A DNA stretch of 64,000 nucleotides from Bacillota bacterium (GCA_012735505.1 JAAYHE010000003.1:1-64000); one strand, 5' to 3'. Shown: positions 51,080 through 60,604, counted from the stretch's first letter. A program made the numbers and translations. The notes: a model not told the origin generated them from the letters alone.

Positions 51080-51283
51080 GTGCCCGAATATGATTTTCGC
51101 TGTCCGCAGTGCGGCAAGCGCTTCACCGTGCGCACCTCGATAGCAGAGCGGGAAAAGGTGCGCTGTCCTGCCTGTGGCAGCCAACCAGAGCAAGTGTTTT
51201 CGGCACTAAACTTTAATGTAAGTGCCGCCCCCGACGGCTGCACCGGCTGTGCCCAGTCGGGTTGCCAATGGGCAAGAAGGTAA
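51080..51283 (+). CDS. FmdB-type zinc-ribbon protein
   Basis: 67-aa protein starting MPEYDFRCPQCGKRF, the FmdB/CxxC_CXXC_SSSS zinc-ribbon signature with Cys8, Cys11, Cys29 and Cys32. A second cluster of Cys54, Cys57 and Cys62 at the C-terminus (CTGCAQSGC) adds a possible metal or redox site. GTG start after AGGAGGTGA. First gene of the CsoR-box operon. The role of FmdB-like proteins is unclear; regulator or metal chaperone are both proposed. Confidence 0.85.
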   Translation: MPEYDFRCPQCGKRFTVRTSIAEREKVRCPACGSQPEQVFSALNFNVSAAPDGCTGCAQSGCQWARR

Positions 51284-51326
51284 AGAAGATAATGTCCCCT
51301 GCTGCTTAGAGAAGGAGGTATTAGCA

Positions 51327-51647
51327 ATGCAAGTGACCGATGCCAGCTTTGTCAAAGAGGTATTAGAGCACAAGGGAGAACCAGTTTTAGTTGATTTTTG
51401 GGCCCCTTGGTGCATGCCTTGTCGGATTTTAGGCCCCATCATCGATCGCCTTGCTCAGGCCTATGCGGGTAAGGTGAAGGTTGTTAAATTGAACGTGGAT
51501 GAAAACCCAATCATGGCTCAGAAGTATGACATTATGGCTATTCCTACCATGATCGTTTTCCAGGATGGCAAAATAGTAAAGCACATTGCCGGCTTGCTGC
51601 CCGAGGGCCAGCTTAGACAAGTTTTGGAGGAAGTGCTGGCAGCCTAA
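51327..51647 (+). CDS. Thioredoxin with WCMPC active site
   Basis: 106-aa thioredoxin. The active site reads WAPWCMPCR with Cys29 and Cys32; Met replaces the usual Gly of WCGPC, which should alter redox potential or partners. The cis-Pro loop AIPTMIVF and the fold are otherwise normal. ATG at 51327, eight bases after AAGGAGG. Its stop overlaps the ATG of the CsoR gene by one base. It may reduce persulfides or disulfides sensed by that regulator. Confidence 0.93.
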   Translation: MQVTDASFVKEVLEHKGEPVLVDFWAPWCMPCRILGPIIDRLAQAYAGKVKVVKLNVDENPIMAQKYDIMAIPTMIVFQDGKIVKHIAGLLPEGQLRQVLEEVLAA

Positions 51648-51928
51648 TGCCCAAGGCCTCTGATAATCTAGAGCGGGTCAGACCAGACCTAATTCGGCGC
51701 CTACGCCGTATCGAAGGGCAGGCGCGTGGGTTGCAAGGGATGTTGGCAGACGGGCGCGGATGCGAAGAAATAGTGACCCAGGTTGCCGCTTTGAAGGCAG
51801 CCGTGCAACAGGTGGGCGTGGCGCTAATCGGGTGTGTGCTGGAAAACGAACTGCGCCAGGCTCTAAAAGATGGGAAGGATACTAGTCCTGCTATAGATAA
51901 AGCCAAGAAGCTCTTGAGCAAGCTGTGA
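51647..51928 (+). CDS. CsoR-family (DUF156) metal- or persulfide-sensing repressor
   Basis: 93-aa all-helical regulator: LIRRLRRIEGQARGLQGML is the conserved first helix, and GCEEIVTQVAALKAA the second with Cys39. Copper sensors need Cys-x24-His-x3-Cys; here the second helix has Cys63, 24 residues after Cys39, and neither the His nor the last Cys. The pair Cys39/Cys63 could form a disulfide or polysulfide bridge as in CstR, though CstR spaces them 29 apart. Coupled to the thioredoxin gene and probably bound to the ATACCCCTAGGGGTAT box. Confidence 0.88.
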   Translation: MPKASDNLERVRPDLIRRLRRIEGQARGLQGMLADGRGCEEIVTQVAALKAAVQQVGVALIGCVLENELRQALKDGKDTSPAIDKAKKLLSKL

Positions 51929-51942
51929 ACGAGGTTGTCAAG

Positions 51943-51981
51943 AAACCCAGCCGGGGCGTGGTGCCGCTGGCTGGGTTTTTG
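51943..51981 (+). terminator. Terminator of the CsoR operon
   Basis: AAACCCAGCC pairs with GGCTGGGTTT, followed by TTTG. Confidence 0.85.
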
Positions 51982-52000
51982 TCTTACTTGTCTTAGCAAT

Positions 52001-52190
52001 GAAAGAGGGCCCGTTGGGCGTGGCTTTGCGGTCATTCTCGCGCTGGTAGCCAGTGTGGTTGGTAAGAGCTTCGCCGCCAAGAGGAGTGGCCAGAAGTCTG
52101 GGTGTTCAAGTTTCCTGTTGGTCACCTCCTTCTCCTTGGCTTCTTCCCTTTCCAAAGTTAGCAGCTGAATTCGGCGTCCGCTTTTACGTT
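52001..52190 (-). repeat. Dispersed intergenic repeat, diverged copy C (inverted)
   Basis: Read on the minus strand it shares, in order, AGCCAAGGA, ACTTCTGGCC, CTTGGCG-CGAAGCTCTTACCAAC, GGCTACCAGCGCG and ATGACCGCA with copy B. Similarity fades toward 52190. The minus-strand 206-aa ORF through it and csoR is a shadow. Confidence 0.75.
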
Positions 52191-52434
52191 GGCGGTAGAT
52201 GATGAATACATGTTCGGTACCCCAGTTTCGCAAGAACGTAATGTCTCCCGTGCTTTTGTCCCCGTGAACGAAAAACTCTTACTCCTTGGCGGCACGAACC
52301 CGGTAGCAGACGCAGGTTTTAAGAGCGAAGTGAATTATGCCTGGTGCGAAGAAGATGGCCAAATGGCCTTAATTAAGCTAGTAGTTACGATGGAACAATG
52401 GCAGGAGGAGCGAAAACAATACGCTCGTTTTTAG
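52189..52434 (+). pseudogene. Short ORF or gene remnant beside repeat copy C
   Basis: Up to 81 residues, ending VTMEQWQEERKQYARF. Codon use looks like real coding sequence, but there is no ribosome site or good start codon and the frame opens exactly where repeat copy C ends. It may be the 3' remnant of a gene cut by the repeat, or a small hypothetical gene. No family recognised. Confidence 0.35.
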
Positions 52435-52607
52435 TACATTGCGAGCTGCTTTGCTAGCAACCCCACAGGCAAATCCCCTCATCCGTAGTGGTCGAGGCTT
52501 TCTATATACCTCCTACGCGCGGCACATGCAGCTCTCTTGTTGCAGGATAATGTATGACGAGAGGGAAATAGCATAAACAGAATATGAATATGAAAGGAGA
52601 ATTGCGC

Positions 52608-53165
52608 ATGCTATTTGCCAAACCAGGAGAAGAAAATAGCCACGAGACCGTTCGTTTAGCAGTCGAGTATGCCCGGGAGGCGGGAGTGAAACACATAGTA
52701 GTCGCTTCTTACAGCGGCGCAACTGCCGGACTATTAGCTCCTTATGCCAGCGAATTCAATATTGTGGTGGTCGGTCAGGTTTATGGCTTCGGTGGCGACG
52801 GAGCAACCAATCCCATGACACCCGAGGTAAGACGGAAATTAGAAGGCGCAGGTATGAAGGTGTATATGGGCACCCATGTTCTCTCGGGGGCCGAGCGGGG
52901 GCTGAGCAATCGTTTCCAGGGTGTTTATCCTGTAGAAATTGTTGCCCATACCTTGCGCATGTTTAGCCAAGGCGTCAAAGTGGGTGTAGAAATTAGCGTC
53001 ATGGCTCTCGATGCAGGTCTAATACCGCACGGGCAGCCAGTTGTGGCCGTTGGTGGCAGCCGTCGCGGCGCCGACACCGCCATTCTGATTCAACCCGCCC
53101 ACGCGCAGCGCCTTCTTGATACCAAAGTCATCGACGTCATCTGCAAGCCTAAGCCTGCTCACTAA
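52608..53165 (+). CDS. Pyruvate kinase C-terminal-like (PK_C) domain protein
   Basis: 185-aa protein made only of the alpha/beta domain found at the C-terminus of pyruvate kinase: ENSHETVRLAVEYAREAGVKHIVVASYSGATAGLL and the following VVVGQVYGF. It has no catalytic kinase barrel. Stand-alone members are common in Bacillota and archaea; function unknown. ATG at 52608, eight bases after AAAGGAG. Its end overlaps the convergent transporter gene by 17 bases. Confidence 0.82.
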   Translation: MLFAKPGEENSHETVRLAVEYAREAGVKHIVVASYSGATAGLLAPYASEFNIVVVGQVYGFGGDGATNPMTPEVRRKLEGAGMKVYMGTHVLSGAERGLSNRFQGVYPVEIVAHTLRMFSQGVKVGVEISVMALDAGLIPHGQPVVAVGGSRRGADTAILIQPAHAQRLLDTKVIDVICKPKPAH

Positions 53166-54105
53166 CGCAATCTATCACTTGTTCCTCTGTCCCGAAATGG
53201 TTGGCACCCCATACGCCTAGCAAAATTGCCCCTGCACCCAAGGCGTGATACCAATGAAAAGGTTCTCCTCGCAGAGTAACACCGGCTACGATAGACACAA
53301 CCGTGGTTAGATTACTGAATACTGCTGCTTGCGAGGCAGGTAAATGAGATAGGGAATAGTTGACTAAGAAAAAGGCCAACACAGAAGAACCGACGCCTAA
53401 GTAGAGCAAGGCCAACAACACCTGGGGATCGGCTAGGGGCTGGAAGTAGCCAGCTAAACTACCGCTATGCCAGTGGGCAACTAGGGCTAGGATGTTGAAC
53501 ACCAGGGCTCCTGCCCACATCATCACATAGGTGATCTCTACTGGGGTGAACTGGGCGGACGCGCGGCGGGAGGCGATGTTAAATAGGGCCCCTGCCAGTA
53601 CCGCACCTAGGATTAGTGCTAGCCCTAACCAGTTGCCAGCCGCATCGGTGGCATTTTGCTGCCAAGCTATCAACATTACGCCTGCGACAGAAAGAAGCAC
53701 ACAAACAGCCTGCTGCCAGTTTGGCCTTTCTCCCAGGAAGATGGCACTTAGCACAATCACGCAGACAGGGATGAGGGCGATTAGCATCCCTGCCTGCGAG
53801 GATGTGGTCAGGCTTACTCCGTAGGTTTCAAAGAGGAAGTAGGCGACAGGTTCCAGCAGCGCCACCGCTAGCAGCGGACGCCAGTCTTTGCCGCGGGAAC
53901 GCCCTGGAATCAGGGCTAAGTCTAGCTTTAAACAACCGAGGGCGATCAAGGCGGTAATCACCAAGCAAGCCACTGCAAAGCGAAAGCCGATGAGCCGTAA
54001 GGCATCTACCTTGTCTAAAGCGCCTTTAGTAAACATGAAAGATAAGCCGAAGATTGCGGCCGAGCCAATCCCGGCCAGATAGGGTTTAGCACGCGAAAAT
54101 TGCAT
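53149..54105 (-). CDS. DMT-superfamily (EamA) transporter
   Basis: 318-aa membrane protein with ten helices in two EamA repeats; FGLSFMFTKGALDKVDALRLIGFRFAVACL marks the first and GVGSSVLAFFLVNYSLSHLPASQAAVFSNL the second. Such proteins export amino acids or other metabolites; substrate unknown. ATG start. It follows the AEC transporter gene by 17 bases on the same strand, so both form an operon. Confidence 0.92.
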   Translation of the reverse strand: MQFSRAKPYLAGIGSAAIFGLSFMFTKGALDKVDALRLIGFRFAVACLVITALIALGCLKLDLALIPGRSRGKDWRPLLAVALLEPVAYFLFETYGVSLTTSSQAGMLIALIPVCVIVLSAIFLGERPNWQQAVCVLLSVAGVMLIAWQQNATDAAGNWLGLALILGAVLAGALFNIASRRASAQFTPVEITYVMMWAGALVFNILALVAHWHSGSLAGYFQPLADPQVLLALLYLGVGSSVLAFFLVNYSLSHLPASQAAVFSNLTTVVSIVAGVTLRGEPFHWYHALGAGAILLGVWGANHFGTEEQVIDCVSEQA

Positions 54106-54122
54106 GGCAGAACCTCACTTTA

Positions 54123-55043
54123 CTATTGCTGTATAAGTCTAAGAATCAGGGGCAGGGTAACGAAACATCCCAGCGTGGTAGCAAGAACACCCAAGGCAGT
54201 TTTTTGCCCTTCCCAACCAAAGCGATCTGAAAGCACGATAGAGCGGACGAAAGTGGGCATGCTGGCCAAGATTACTATGAGGGTTTTTGTGTCGTTCGCC
54301 AGCGGTAAAATACTGACCAAGGCAGCCGCTAGCAGGGGCGAGATCAGTAGTTTGCTGATGACGAGAGCCAAAGCTTGTCTGCCGCCTTGGGCAGTGCCCA
54401 CTCTAACCTCAGCCAGAGCTGCACCAGTTAGCAGTAACGCCAGGGGTGAGGTGACGCTCGCCATATTGCTCAAGGATGATTCTATGACCGATGGTAGTTC
54501 CCAATCGACTATGCCTGCACCTGTGCCTACTAGCAAGGCTACAAACGTGGGATTAAACACCTGTTTTAAATTGCTTACCGAAAAGCGAGCAGACTTCGCT
54601 AATAGCCACTGTCCGAGCGACCAGAGGATTAGATCCGAGCCAAAGGAATAGAGCAGCACAACGGCCACCCCTTGGGCGCCAAAAAGTGCGTGGGCAATAG
54701 GTAGGCCCAAATAAATGTTGTTGCCAAACATGTTGAGAAAGGCAAAAAGACGCCTTTCAGCCGGAGGAATGCGCCAGATGGCCGCAACTAAGACGGCGAC
54801 TAGCCCGTTTACAAGGGCGAGGCCGGCACCGAAGAGTAGGGGATAGTAGGAAGTTTGCAGCAGTTCGAGGGTCATACTTTCCCGCATGGAGTTAAAAATG
54901 AACAAGGGTAAAGCAAAGTAATAGAGGAGCTTATTAAGGCCTTGCCTCAGCTCTGGGGTAATTAGCCAGAACTTGGCTAACAGTGCGCCTGTGAGCATGG
55001 TAATCAGTAAAGCGAGCAGATTGTTGAACAATGTTGTAAGCAT
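54123..55043 (-). CDS. AEC-family transporter (auxin efflux carrier type)
   Basis: 306-aa membrane protein with ten helices and the AEC pattern: NKLLYYFALPLFIFNSM in the first half, FNPTFVALLVGTGAGIVDWELP in the middle and ILASMPTFVRSIVLSDRFGWE in the second half. Bacterial members move dicarboxylates or amino-acid-like acids. ATG with CCGGAGG upstream. First gene of a two-transporter operon. Confidence 0.9.
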   Translation of the reverse strand: MLTTLFNNLLALLITMLTGALLAKFWLITPELRQGLNKLLYYFALPLFIFNSMRESMTLELLQTSYYPLLFGAGLALVNGLVAVLVAAIWRIPPAERRLFAFLNMFGNNIYLGLPIAHALFGAQGVAVVLLYSFGSDLILWSLGQWLLAKSARFSVSNLKQVFNPTFVALLVGTGAGIVDWELPSVIESSLSNMASVTSPLALLLTGAALAEVRVGTAQGGRQALALVISKLLISPLLAAALVSILPLANDTKTLIVILASMPTFVRSIVLSDRFGWEGQKTALGVLATTLGCFVTLPLILRLIQQ

Positions 55044-55195
55044 CTTTTGCCTCCGGTATTATTATCTAATTTCATCATAACGTGAAACTAATGTTGGGTA
55101 AATGGGGCAGATTTACAAGTGGGCAAGGAGACGTTTTTGTTCGAACGCAGCCACCGAAGCTGGCTCACTTCGCTTGTTCCGAACATTGACAATGC

Positions 55196-55224
55196 TCTAG
55201 GGCCGATATATAATGTCTTAGAAT
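55196..55224 (+). promoter_or_regulatory. Consensus promoter of the leuS leader
   Basis: TTGACA and TATAAT with a 17-base spacer: a perfect sigma-A promoter. Confidence 0.9.
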
Positions 55225-55244
55225 AGGGCTAGGAAGAGGACTAG

Positions 55245-55458
55245 TAGTCGCGCCTGCTATCGCCTAGAGAGCTGCGGGTCGGTGCAACGCAGTCGATAGC
55301 GACGATGAACTCGCCTTGGAGCTGGTTGGCTGAAAGCAAGAGTAAGCTAACCCGGCGCCACCGTTAGCGGCATCGAGTGGGGTAGCAATCTGCTACCTAA
55401 TTGGAGTGGTACCACGGAAGTATGGCCTTTCGTCTCCTAGGGAGATGAAAGGCCTTTT
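55245..55458 (+). promoter_or_regulatory. T-box riboswitch for leucine (leuS leader)
   Basis: The T-box core GGAGTGGTACCACGG is at 55403-55417. Stem I shows the specifier loop GATGAACTCGCC in which CTC (55310-55312), a leucine codon, follows GAA as usual. The terminator is GGCCTTTC/GAAAGGCC with TTTT (55424-55458). The gene downstream is leucyl-tRNA synthetase, which confirms the type. Confidence 0.95.
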
Positions 55459-55492
55459 GCTATTTGTAGATAAATGAGAGGAGCGTATTAGA

Positions 55493-57943
55493 ATGGGAAG
55501 CTATTCGACTAAAGTTGATCGCAAGTGGCAAGAGCGTTGGGAAAAAACAAGGCTCTATTCCTTCGATCGGTCCCGCGTCGATAAAAAGCTCTATTGCTTA
55601 GAGATGTTTTCGTATCCGTCGGGTGCCAAGCTACATGTAGGGCACTGGTATAACTATGGCGTTACCGATTCTTGGGCCCGCATGAAACGCATGCAGGGTT
55701 ATGAAGTTTTCCAGCCGATGGGTTTCGACGCTTTTGGCCTCCCAGCCGAAAACTTCGCCATCAAGACGGGCGTGCACCCCTACGATTCTACGATGGCCAA
55801 CATTGCCACCATGCAGGAACAGCTAAAACAAATGGGTGGTATGTTCGACTGGGACTATGAGTTGAGTACCTGTGAACCAGAATATTACAAATGGACCCAA
55901 TGGATGTTCCTACAGCTGTATAAGGCCGGCCTAGCCTATCGCAAAGAAGCGCCGGTAAACTGGTGTGAACATTGTCAGACTGTCTTGGCCAACGAGCAAG
56001 TTATCGATGGATGTTGCGAACGTTGCGACCAAGAAGTGACAAGGCGCAACCTGACCCAATGGTTTTTTAAGATTACCGAATACGCTGACGAGTTGCTAGA
56101 AAAGCTAGACGAGCTTGATTGGCCTGAAAAAACAAAGCAGATGCAGCGTCACTGGATCGGCAAGTCCGTCGGGGCAGATATAACCTTCAATGTGATCGGC
56201 CACGAGGCAAGTTTTACCGTTTTCACTACGCGAGCTGATACACTCCTAGGTGCAACTTATGTCGTTCTGGCCCCCGAACATCCATTGGTAGAGCAAATCA
56301 CTACCCCCGAGCAACAGGCTGAAGTGCAGGCCTATCAAAATGAGGTTGCTAAGCAGAGCGAGCTCGATCGCCTGACTACAACCGAAAAAACTGGCGTCTT
56401 TACGGGTGCTTACGCCGAGCATCCCCTGACGGGAGTTAAATTGCCTATATGGATTGCCGACTACGTGCTGGCTTCGTACGGCACTGGTGCCGTGATGGCT
56501 GTGCCTGCCCACGACGAAAGAGACTTCGAATTCGCTGAGAAGTTTGACTTGCCGATAGTACGGGTCGTGCGGCCAGCTAGCGATGGGGTAGATGATTGTT
56601 TACCTTTCACCGACTACGGTGTGTTGGTAAACAGTGGTGTCTACGATGGCTTGACGTCGGAGGCAGCCAAAGAAAGGATCGTTGCCCAGCTGGCAAAGGT
56701 TGGCCGGGCTGAGTTTCGTACCAACTATCGTTTGCGTGACTGGCTGGTATCCCGCCAGCGTTACTGGGGAGCACCTATCCCTATCGTGTACTGCCCTGAA
56801 TGTGGTACCGTACCGGTGCCCGAAAGCGAGCTGCCAGTAGAGCTGCCTTACGACGTAGAGTTTACGCCCGATGGCAAATCGCCCTTAGCCAAGGCAGAAG
56901 ATTTCGTGCACACTAGCTGTCCCCAATGTGGCAGTGCGGCCGAGCGTGAGGTCGATACGCTCGATACCTTTGTCTGTTCATCTTGGTATTTCTTGCGCTT
57001 CCCCGATCCGCATAACAGCGAAGTGCCTTTTGACAAAGAGTGGATCAATAAGATGCTGCCGGTAGATATGTATGTAGGTGGGGCAGAGCACGCCTGTATG
57101 CACCTGCTATATGCGCGTTTCTTCACCAAGGCTTTACGCGATCTCGGCTATCTTGATTTCGACGAACCTTTTACCAAGTTGGTACACCAAGGCATCATTC
57201 TCGGACCCGACGGCAACCGTATGAGTAAGTCGCGCGGCAATGTCGTTTCGCCCGATGGCTATATCGCCGAATTTGGCTCCGATGTCTTCCGCATGTATCT
57301 GCAATTTGGCTTTAACTACATCGAAGGCGGCCCTTGGAGTGAGGATGGTATTCGCGCTGTTGCTCGTTTTGTCGACCGGGTCGAGCGTTTCATTGACCGC
57401 ATGGTAGAGCTGAAAGCGCAGGGTGGAGGAAAAACTACTATCGATAAAGGCGAAAAAGAGCTCAACTTTGTGCGTCATCAATCTATCAAAGGAATCACTG
57501 AAGACGCTGACAAATTCCAGTTCAACACGGCTATTTCACGCCTCATGGAACTAACCAACGCCTTGTATCGCTATGATAACGAGCAGGACGAGAAGAATGT
57601 GGCCTTCCTCAGTGAAGTGACCGACGACCTGGTGCGCCTGATGGCTCCTTTTGCTCCGCATTTCTCCGAAGAAATGTGGGAGCGCTTGGGCAATAGCTAC
57701 TCGGTCTTCAACCAGGCCTGGCCTGAGCACGACCCAGCTGCCCTTGAGCGCGAAGTCGTGGAAATGGCAGTGCAGGTTAACGGCCGGGTCCGCGACAGAA
57801 TCGAAGTTGCTGCTGATGCTAGCGAAGAGGACGTGCGAGCCATCGCCTTGGCGGCAGAGAAAGTACAGCCTTATCTAGAAGGCGTCAGTGTGCGCAAAGT
57901 TATTGTCATTCCTAAGCGCATCGTCAATATCGTCGTCGGCTAG
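55493..57943 (+). CDS. leuS: Leucyl-tRNA synthetase
   Basis: 816-aa class I synthetase for tRNA-Leu. HIGH variant [10 protein letters not shown] near residue 45, zinc-type cysteines ([20 protein letters not shown]), the CP1 editing domain ([37 protein letters not shown]), the KMSKS site [12 protein letters not shown], and the anticodon and C-terminal domains ending [17 protein letters not shown]. Bacterial type with leucine-specific insert shorter than in E. coli. ATG start with AGAGGAG upstream. Controlled by the T-box. Confidence 0.98.
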   Translation: MGSYSTKVDRKWQERWEKTRLYSFDRSRVDKKLYCLEMFSYPSGAKLHVGHWYNYGVTDSWARMKRMQGYEVFQPMGFDAFGLPAENFAIKTGVHPYDSTMANIATMQEQLKQMGGMFDWDYELSTCEPEYYKWTQWMFLQLYKAGLAYRKEAPVNWCEHCQTVLANEQVIDGCCERCDQEVTRRNLTQWFFKITEYADELLEKLDELDWPEKTKQMQRHWIGKSVGADITFNVIGHEASFTVFTTRADTLLGATYVVLAPEHPLVEQITTPEQQAEVQAYQNEVAKQSELDRLTTTEKTGVFTGAYAEHPLTGVKLPIWIADYVLASYGTGAVMAVPAHDERDFEFAEKFDLPIVRVVRPASDGVDDCLPFTDYGVLVNSGVYDGLTSEAAKERIVAQLAKVGRAEFRTNYRLRDWLVSRQRYWGAPIPIVYCPECGTVPVPESELPVELPYDVEFTPDGKSPLAKAEDFVHTSCPQCGSAAEREVDTLDTFVCSSWYFLRFPDPHNSEVPFDKEWINKMLPVDMYVGGAEHACMHLLYARFFTKALRDLGYLDFDEPFTKLVHQGIILGPDGNRMSKSRGNVVSPDGYIAEFGSDVFRMYLQFGFNYIEGGPWSEDGIRAVARFVDRVERFIDRMVELKAQGGGKTTIDKGEKELNFVRHQSIKGITEDADKFQFNTAISRLMELTNALYRYDNEQDEKNVAFLSEVTDDLVRLMAPFAPHFSEEMWERLGNSYSVFNQAWPEHDPAALEREVVEMAVQVNGRVRDRIEVAADASEEDVRAIALAAEKVQPYLEGVSVRKVIVIPKRIVNIVVG

Positions 57944-58279
57944 CATTGACCGCTTACATGTTAGAGACATGGCACCCAAAGGCCTCAGGTCGGTAGCAGA
58001 GTAAATATCTCAACTGGGCCTATTGTCCCCTTCGGGCGATAGGCCCAGTTTTTTGTGCTTCTGCCAACGTAAAGCAGCTGTAGCTGGAGGGGGCGGGGGG
58101 GCTGGTCTAGGTGTCGAGGCAAAAAACAAAATAGACTGAGAGCGTGAAGAATTTGCCCATTTTATGCTAGGCAGGAATTCGCTAGGGGGTAACGAAGTAA
58201 TCTAGGACACTCGGCGCATACTAATGCAGGGTGTCACAAACATTATGCAAAATCAGGCGGTAAGGGAGGTTGTCATCAT
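57944..58279. other. 336-base gap between leuS and the amidohydrolases
   Basis: It holds the leuS terminator (58012-58056), a G-rich stretch near 58087 and a GACACTC/GGGTGTC inverted repeat at about 58205-58235. No clear promoter or gene was seen. Confidence 0.6.
58012..58056 (+). terminator. Terminator after leuS
   Basis: AACTGGGCCTAT pairs with ATAGGCCCAGTT around a GC loop, followed by TTTTTTG. Confidence 0.9.
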
Positions 58280-59437
58280 TTGTTAGTCATCAAAAACGCC
58301 AAGATTTATACAGTAACCAACGGCGTAATCGAACAAGGTAGCGTCCTAGTGCAGGATGGCAAGATTGCGGCTATCGGCGCCGGTATCGACATTCCTGCAG
58401 AGGCAAAAGTTTACGATGCACAGGGTGCTATCGTTACCCCAGGACTTATTGACGCCCACACCCACGTTGGTGGTTGGGAGGAAGGCCTCGGGTGGGAAGG
58501 CAACGACATCAACGAAACGTCAAATCCGGTTACGCCACACGTGAGTATCTTAGACGGTATCAATCCCGCAGATGTAGGCTTTGCCGATGCACGCCAGGGT
58601 GGTGTGACTACGGTTCAGACTATGCCAGGTTCAGCCAACCTGATCGGTGGTCTGATGCTGGCTATGAAGACGAGTGGCGATATAGTAGACGAAATGGTCA
58701 TCAAATATCCGACCGGCATGAAGGCAGCGCTAGGTGAAAACCCCAAGCGCAACTATGGTAATCAGGGCAAAGCGCCAGCCACCCGCATGGGCTCGGCTGC
58801 TCTCGTGCGAGAAGCCTTGTTGAAGGCTAAGCAGTATAACGAAAAGAAAGAGCGCGGCGATAAAGACTGGAAGTTTGACTTAAAGCTTGAAAATCTAGCT
58901 AAGGTGATCCGTAAGGAAATCCCGCTGCGTATTCATGCCCATCGGGCTGACGATATTCTTACTGCCATTCGTATTGGCAAAGAGTTTGATCTAGATTTCA
59001 CCATCGAACACTGCACCGAAGGCCATAAGGTGGCTGACGTTATCGTCAAGAACAAGATATCTGCCTGTGTTGGGCCGGCTGTTTGGCAGCGCGCCAAGGT
59101 GGAAACTAGAGAACTGTCTCCGGCGACGGCGGGTGTTATTGCACGTGCCGGCGGCAAAGTGGCCATCATTACCGACCACAACATCGTGCCGCAGCATTAT
59201 CTGCGCATTGCTACTGGCCTTTGCATACGTGAAGGTCTGCCAGAAGAAGAAGCCCTTAAAGCTGTCACTATTAATGCCGCGGAAATTATCGGTGTAGCCG
59301 GCCGGGTAGGTAGCTTAGAGGTAGGGAAAGATGGCGACTTAGTAGTCTGGTCGGGCGACCCCTTTGAGCCGCTGACCCATTGCTTACTAACGGTAATCGA
59401 CGGCAATATCGTCTATCAGCGTGAGGAGGGCCGGTAA
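58280..59437 (+). CDS. Amidohydrolase (COG1228 type), copy 1
   Basis: 385-aa metal-dependent hydrolase of the amidohydrolase superfamily. GLIDAHTHVGGW near residue 58 supplies the HxH metal ligands, LRIHAHRADDI near 215 and TIEHCTEG near 240 the further histidines, TDHNIVP the aspartate. N-terminal beta-sandwich MLVIKNAKIYTVTNGVI. It resembles imidazolonepropionase-like and dipeptidase-like members; substrate unknown. TTG start after AGGGAGG. Paralog of the next gene, which starts two bases after its stop. Confidence 0.88.
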   Translation: MLVIKNAKIYTVTNGVIEQGSVLVQDGKIAAIGAGIDIPAEAKVYDAQGAIVTPGLIDAHTHVGGWEEGLGWEGNDINETSNPVTPHVSILDGINPADVGFADARQGGVTTVQTMPGSANLIGGLMLAMKTSGDIVDEMVIKYPTGMKAALGENPKRNYGNQGKAPATRMGSAALVREALLKAKQYNEKKERGDKDWKFDLKLENLAKVIRKEIPLRIHAHRADDILTAIRIGKEFDLDFTIEHCTEGHKVADVIVKNKISACVGPAVWQRAKVETRELSPATAGVIARAGGKVAIITDHNIVPQHYLRIATGLCIREGLPEEEALKAVTINAAEIIGVAGRVGSLEVGKDGDLVVWSGDPFEPLTHCLLTVIDGNIVYQREEGR

Positions 59438-59439
59438 GA

Positions 59440-60588
59440 ATGAAAGCATTTGTTAACGCCAAGATCTATCCAGTAGCGGCCGAGCCCATCGAAAAAGGCA
59501 CGCTACTTGTGGACGGGCAGAAAATTGTAGCTGTAGGCTCAGAGGTTGAAATTCCCGCAGACGCCCAAGTAATCGATTGTGCTGGGCGCGTAATTTTACC
59601 AGGCTTTGTCGATAGCCATACCCATGTCGGTATTTGGGGTGAAGGAGAGGGTGCGGCTGGTTACGATGGTAATGAAAGCACCAATCCGGTGACGCCCCAG
59701 GTACGCGCTCTTGACGCTATCAACCCTCTGCATACCAGTTTTGCCGACGCCCGCATGGGTGGCCTTACTACTGTTGGTGTTTCGCCAGGCTCGGGTAACC
59801 CTGTAGGCGGGCAGATGTGTGTGGTGAAAACAGCGGGCACTGTTGTTGATGATATGGTGCTAGCAGAATATAACGGTATGAAATGTGCTCTCGGCGAGAA
59901 CCCAAAGGGGTCTTACGGGCAAAGACGTAACCTATTCCCCAAGACACGCATGGGGACGGCCGCTGCTATTCGTGGCGCCCTATATGAAGCTAGAGAGTAC
60001 CAGAAGAAGCGGCAGGCAGATCCTAAGACCGATCTGGACCTGCGCTGGGAGCCGCTGGTGCAGGTTCTAGAAGGTAAAGTGCCTCTGCGGATCCACGCCC
60101 ACCGTGCCGATGATATTGTGACAGCGGTGCGTATTGGCGAAGAATTTGGTGTTAAAGTTCAGATTGAACATGGCACCGACGCCGCGGCAGTGGCCGATTT
60201 CTTAGCCAAAAGGCGGATTCCTGTTAACCTGGGTCCATCTTTTTGGAACCGGGCTAAGATCGAAACCCAATCTATCTCGTTCGCCACTGCTGGCATCCTA
60301 GAGCAAGCTGGCGTGCCTGTGAGCCTCATTTCTGATCATCCGTTTTTCCCAATTCAGCATATGAGCGTGGCTCTAGCCTTGGCCCATGCGGCCGGTATGA
60401 CTGCAGCTGGGGCACTGCGGGCCTATACTTTGGATGCTGCCGAAAACATGGGTGTGGCTGACCGCGTTGGTAGCCTAGAAGCCGGCAAAGATGCTGACTT
60501 CACTATTTGGGATGGTTGCCCGTTCTCTATTCGCAGCCACATCCTAGAAACCTATGTTAACGGCGAGCTAGCCTATCAGCGTGATTAA
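59440..60588 (+). CDS. Amidohydrolase (COG1228 type), copy 2
   Basis: 382-aa paralog of the preceding protein over its whole length: FVDSHTHVGIW, NPVTPQVRALDAINP (NPVTPHVSILDGINP in copy 1), ALGENPKGSYG (ALGENPKRNYG), LRIHAHRADDI and SDHPFFP in place of TDHNIVP. The difference at this catalytic segment and at QIEHGTDAA suggests different substrates or a two-subunit enzyme. ATG start two bases after the upstream stop, so coupled. A terminator follows. Confidence 0.88.
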   Translation: MKAFVNAKIYPVAAEPIEKGTLLVDGQKIVAVGSEVEIPADAQVIDCAGRVILPGFVDSHTHVGIWGEGEGAAGYDGNESTNPVTPQVRALDAINPLHTSFADARMGGLTTVGVSPGSGNPVGGQMCVVKTAGTVVDDMVLAEYNGMKCALGENPKGSYGQRRNLFPKTRMGTAAAIRGALYEAREYQKKRQADPKTDLDLRWEPLVQVLEGKVPLRIHAHRADDIVTAVRIGEEFGVKVQIEHGTDAAAVADFLAKRRIPVNLGPSFWNRAKIETQSISFATAGILEQAGVPVSLISDHPFFPIQHMSVALALAHAAGMTAAGALRAYTLDAAENMGVADRVGSLEAGKDADFTIWDGCPFSIRSHILETYVNGELAYQRD

Positions 60589-60604
60589 GTTATTAGAACA
60601 AGCG

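Noticed and set aside
51613-52233. 206-aa minus-strand ORF
   Set aside because: It runs antisense through csoR, its terminator and repeat copy C; codon use and lack of a ribosome site mark it as a shadow.
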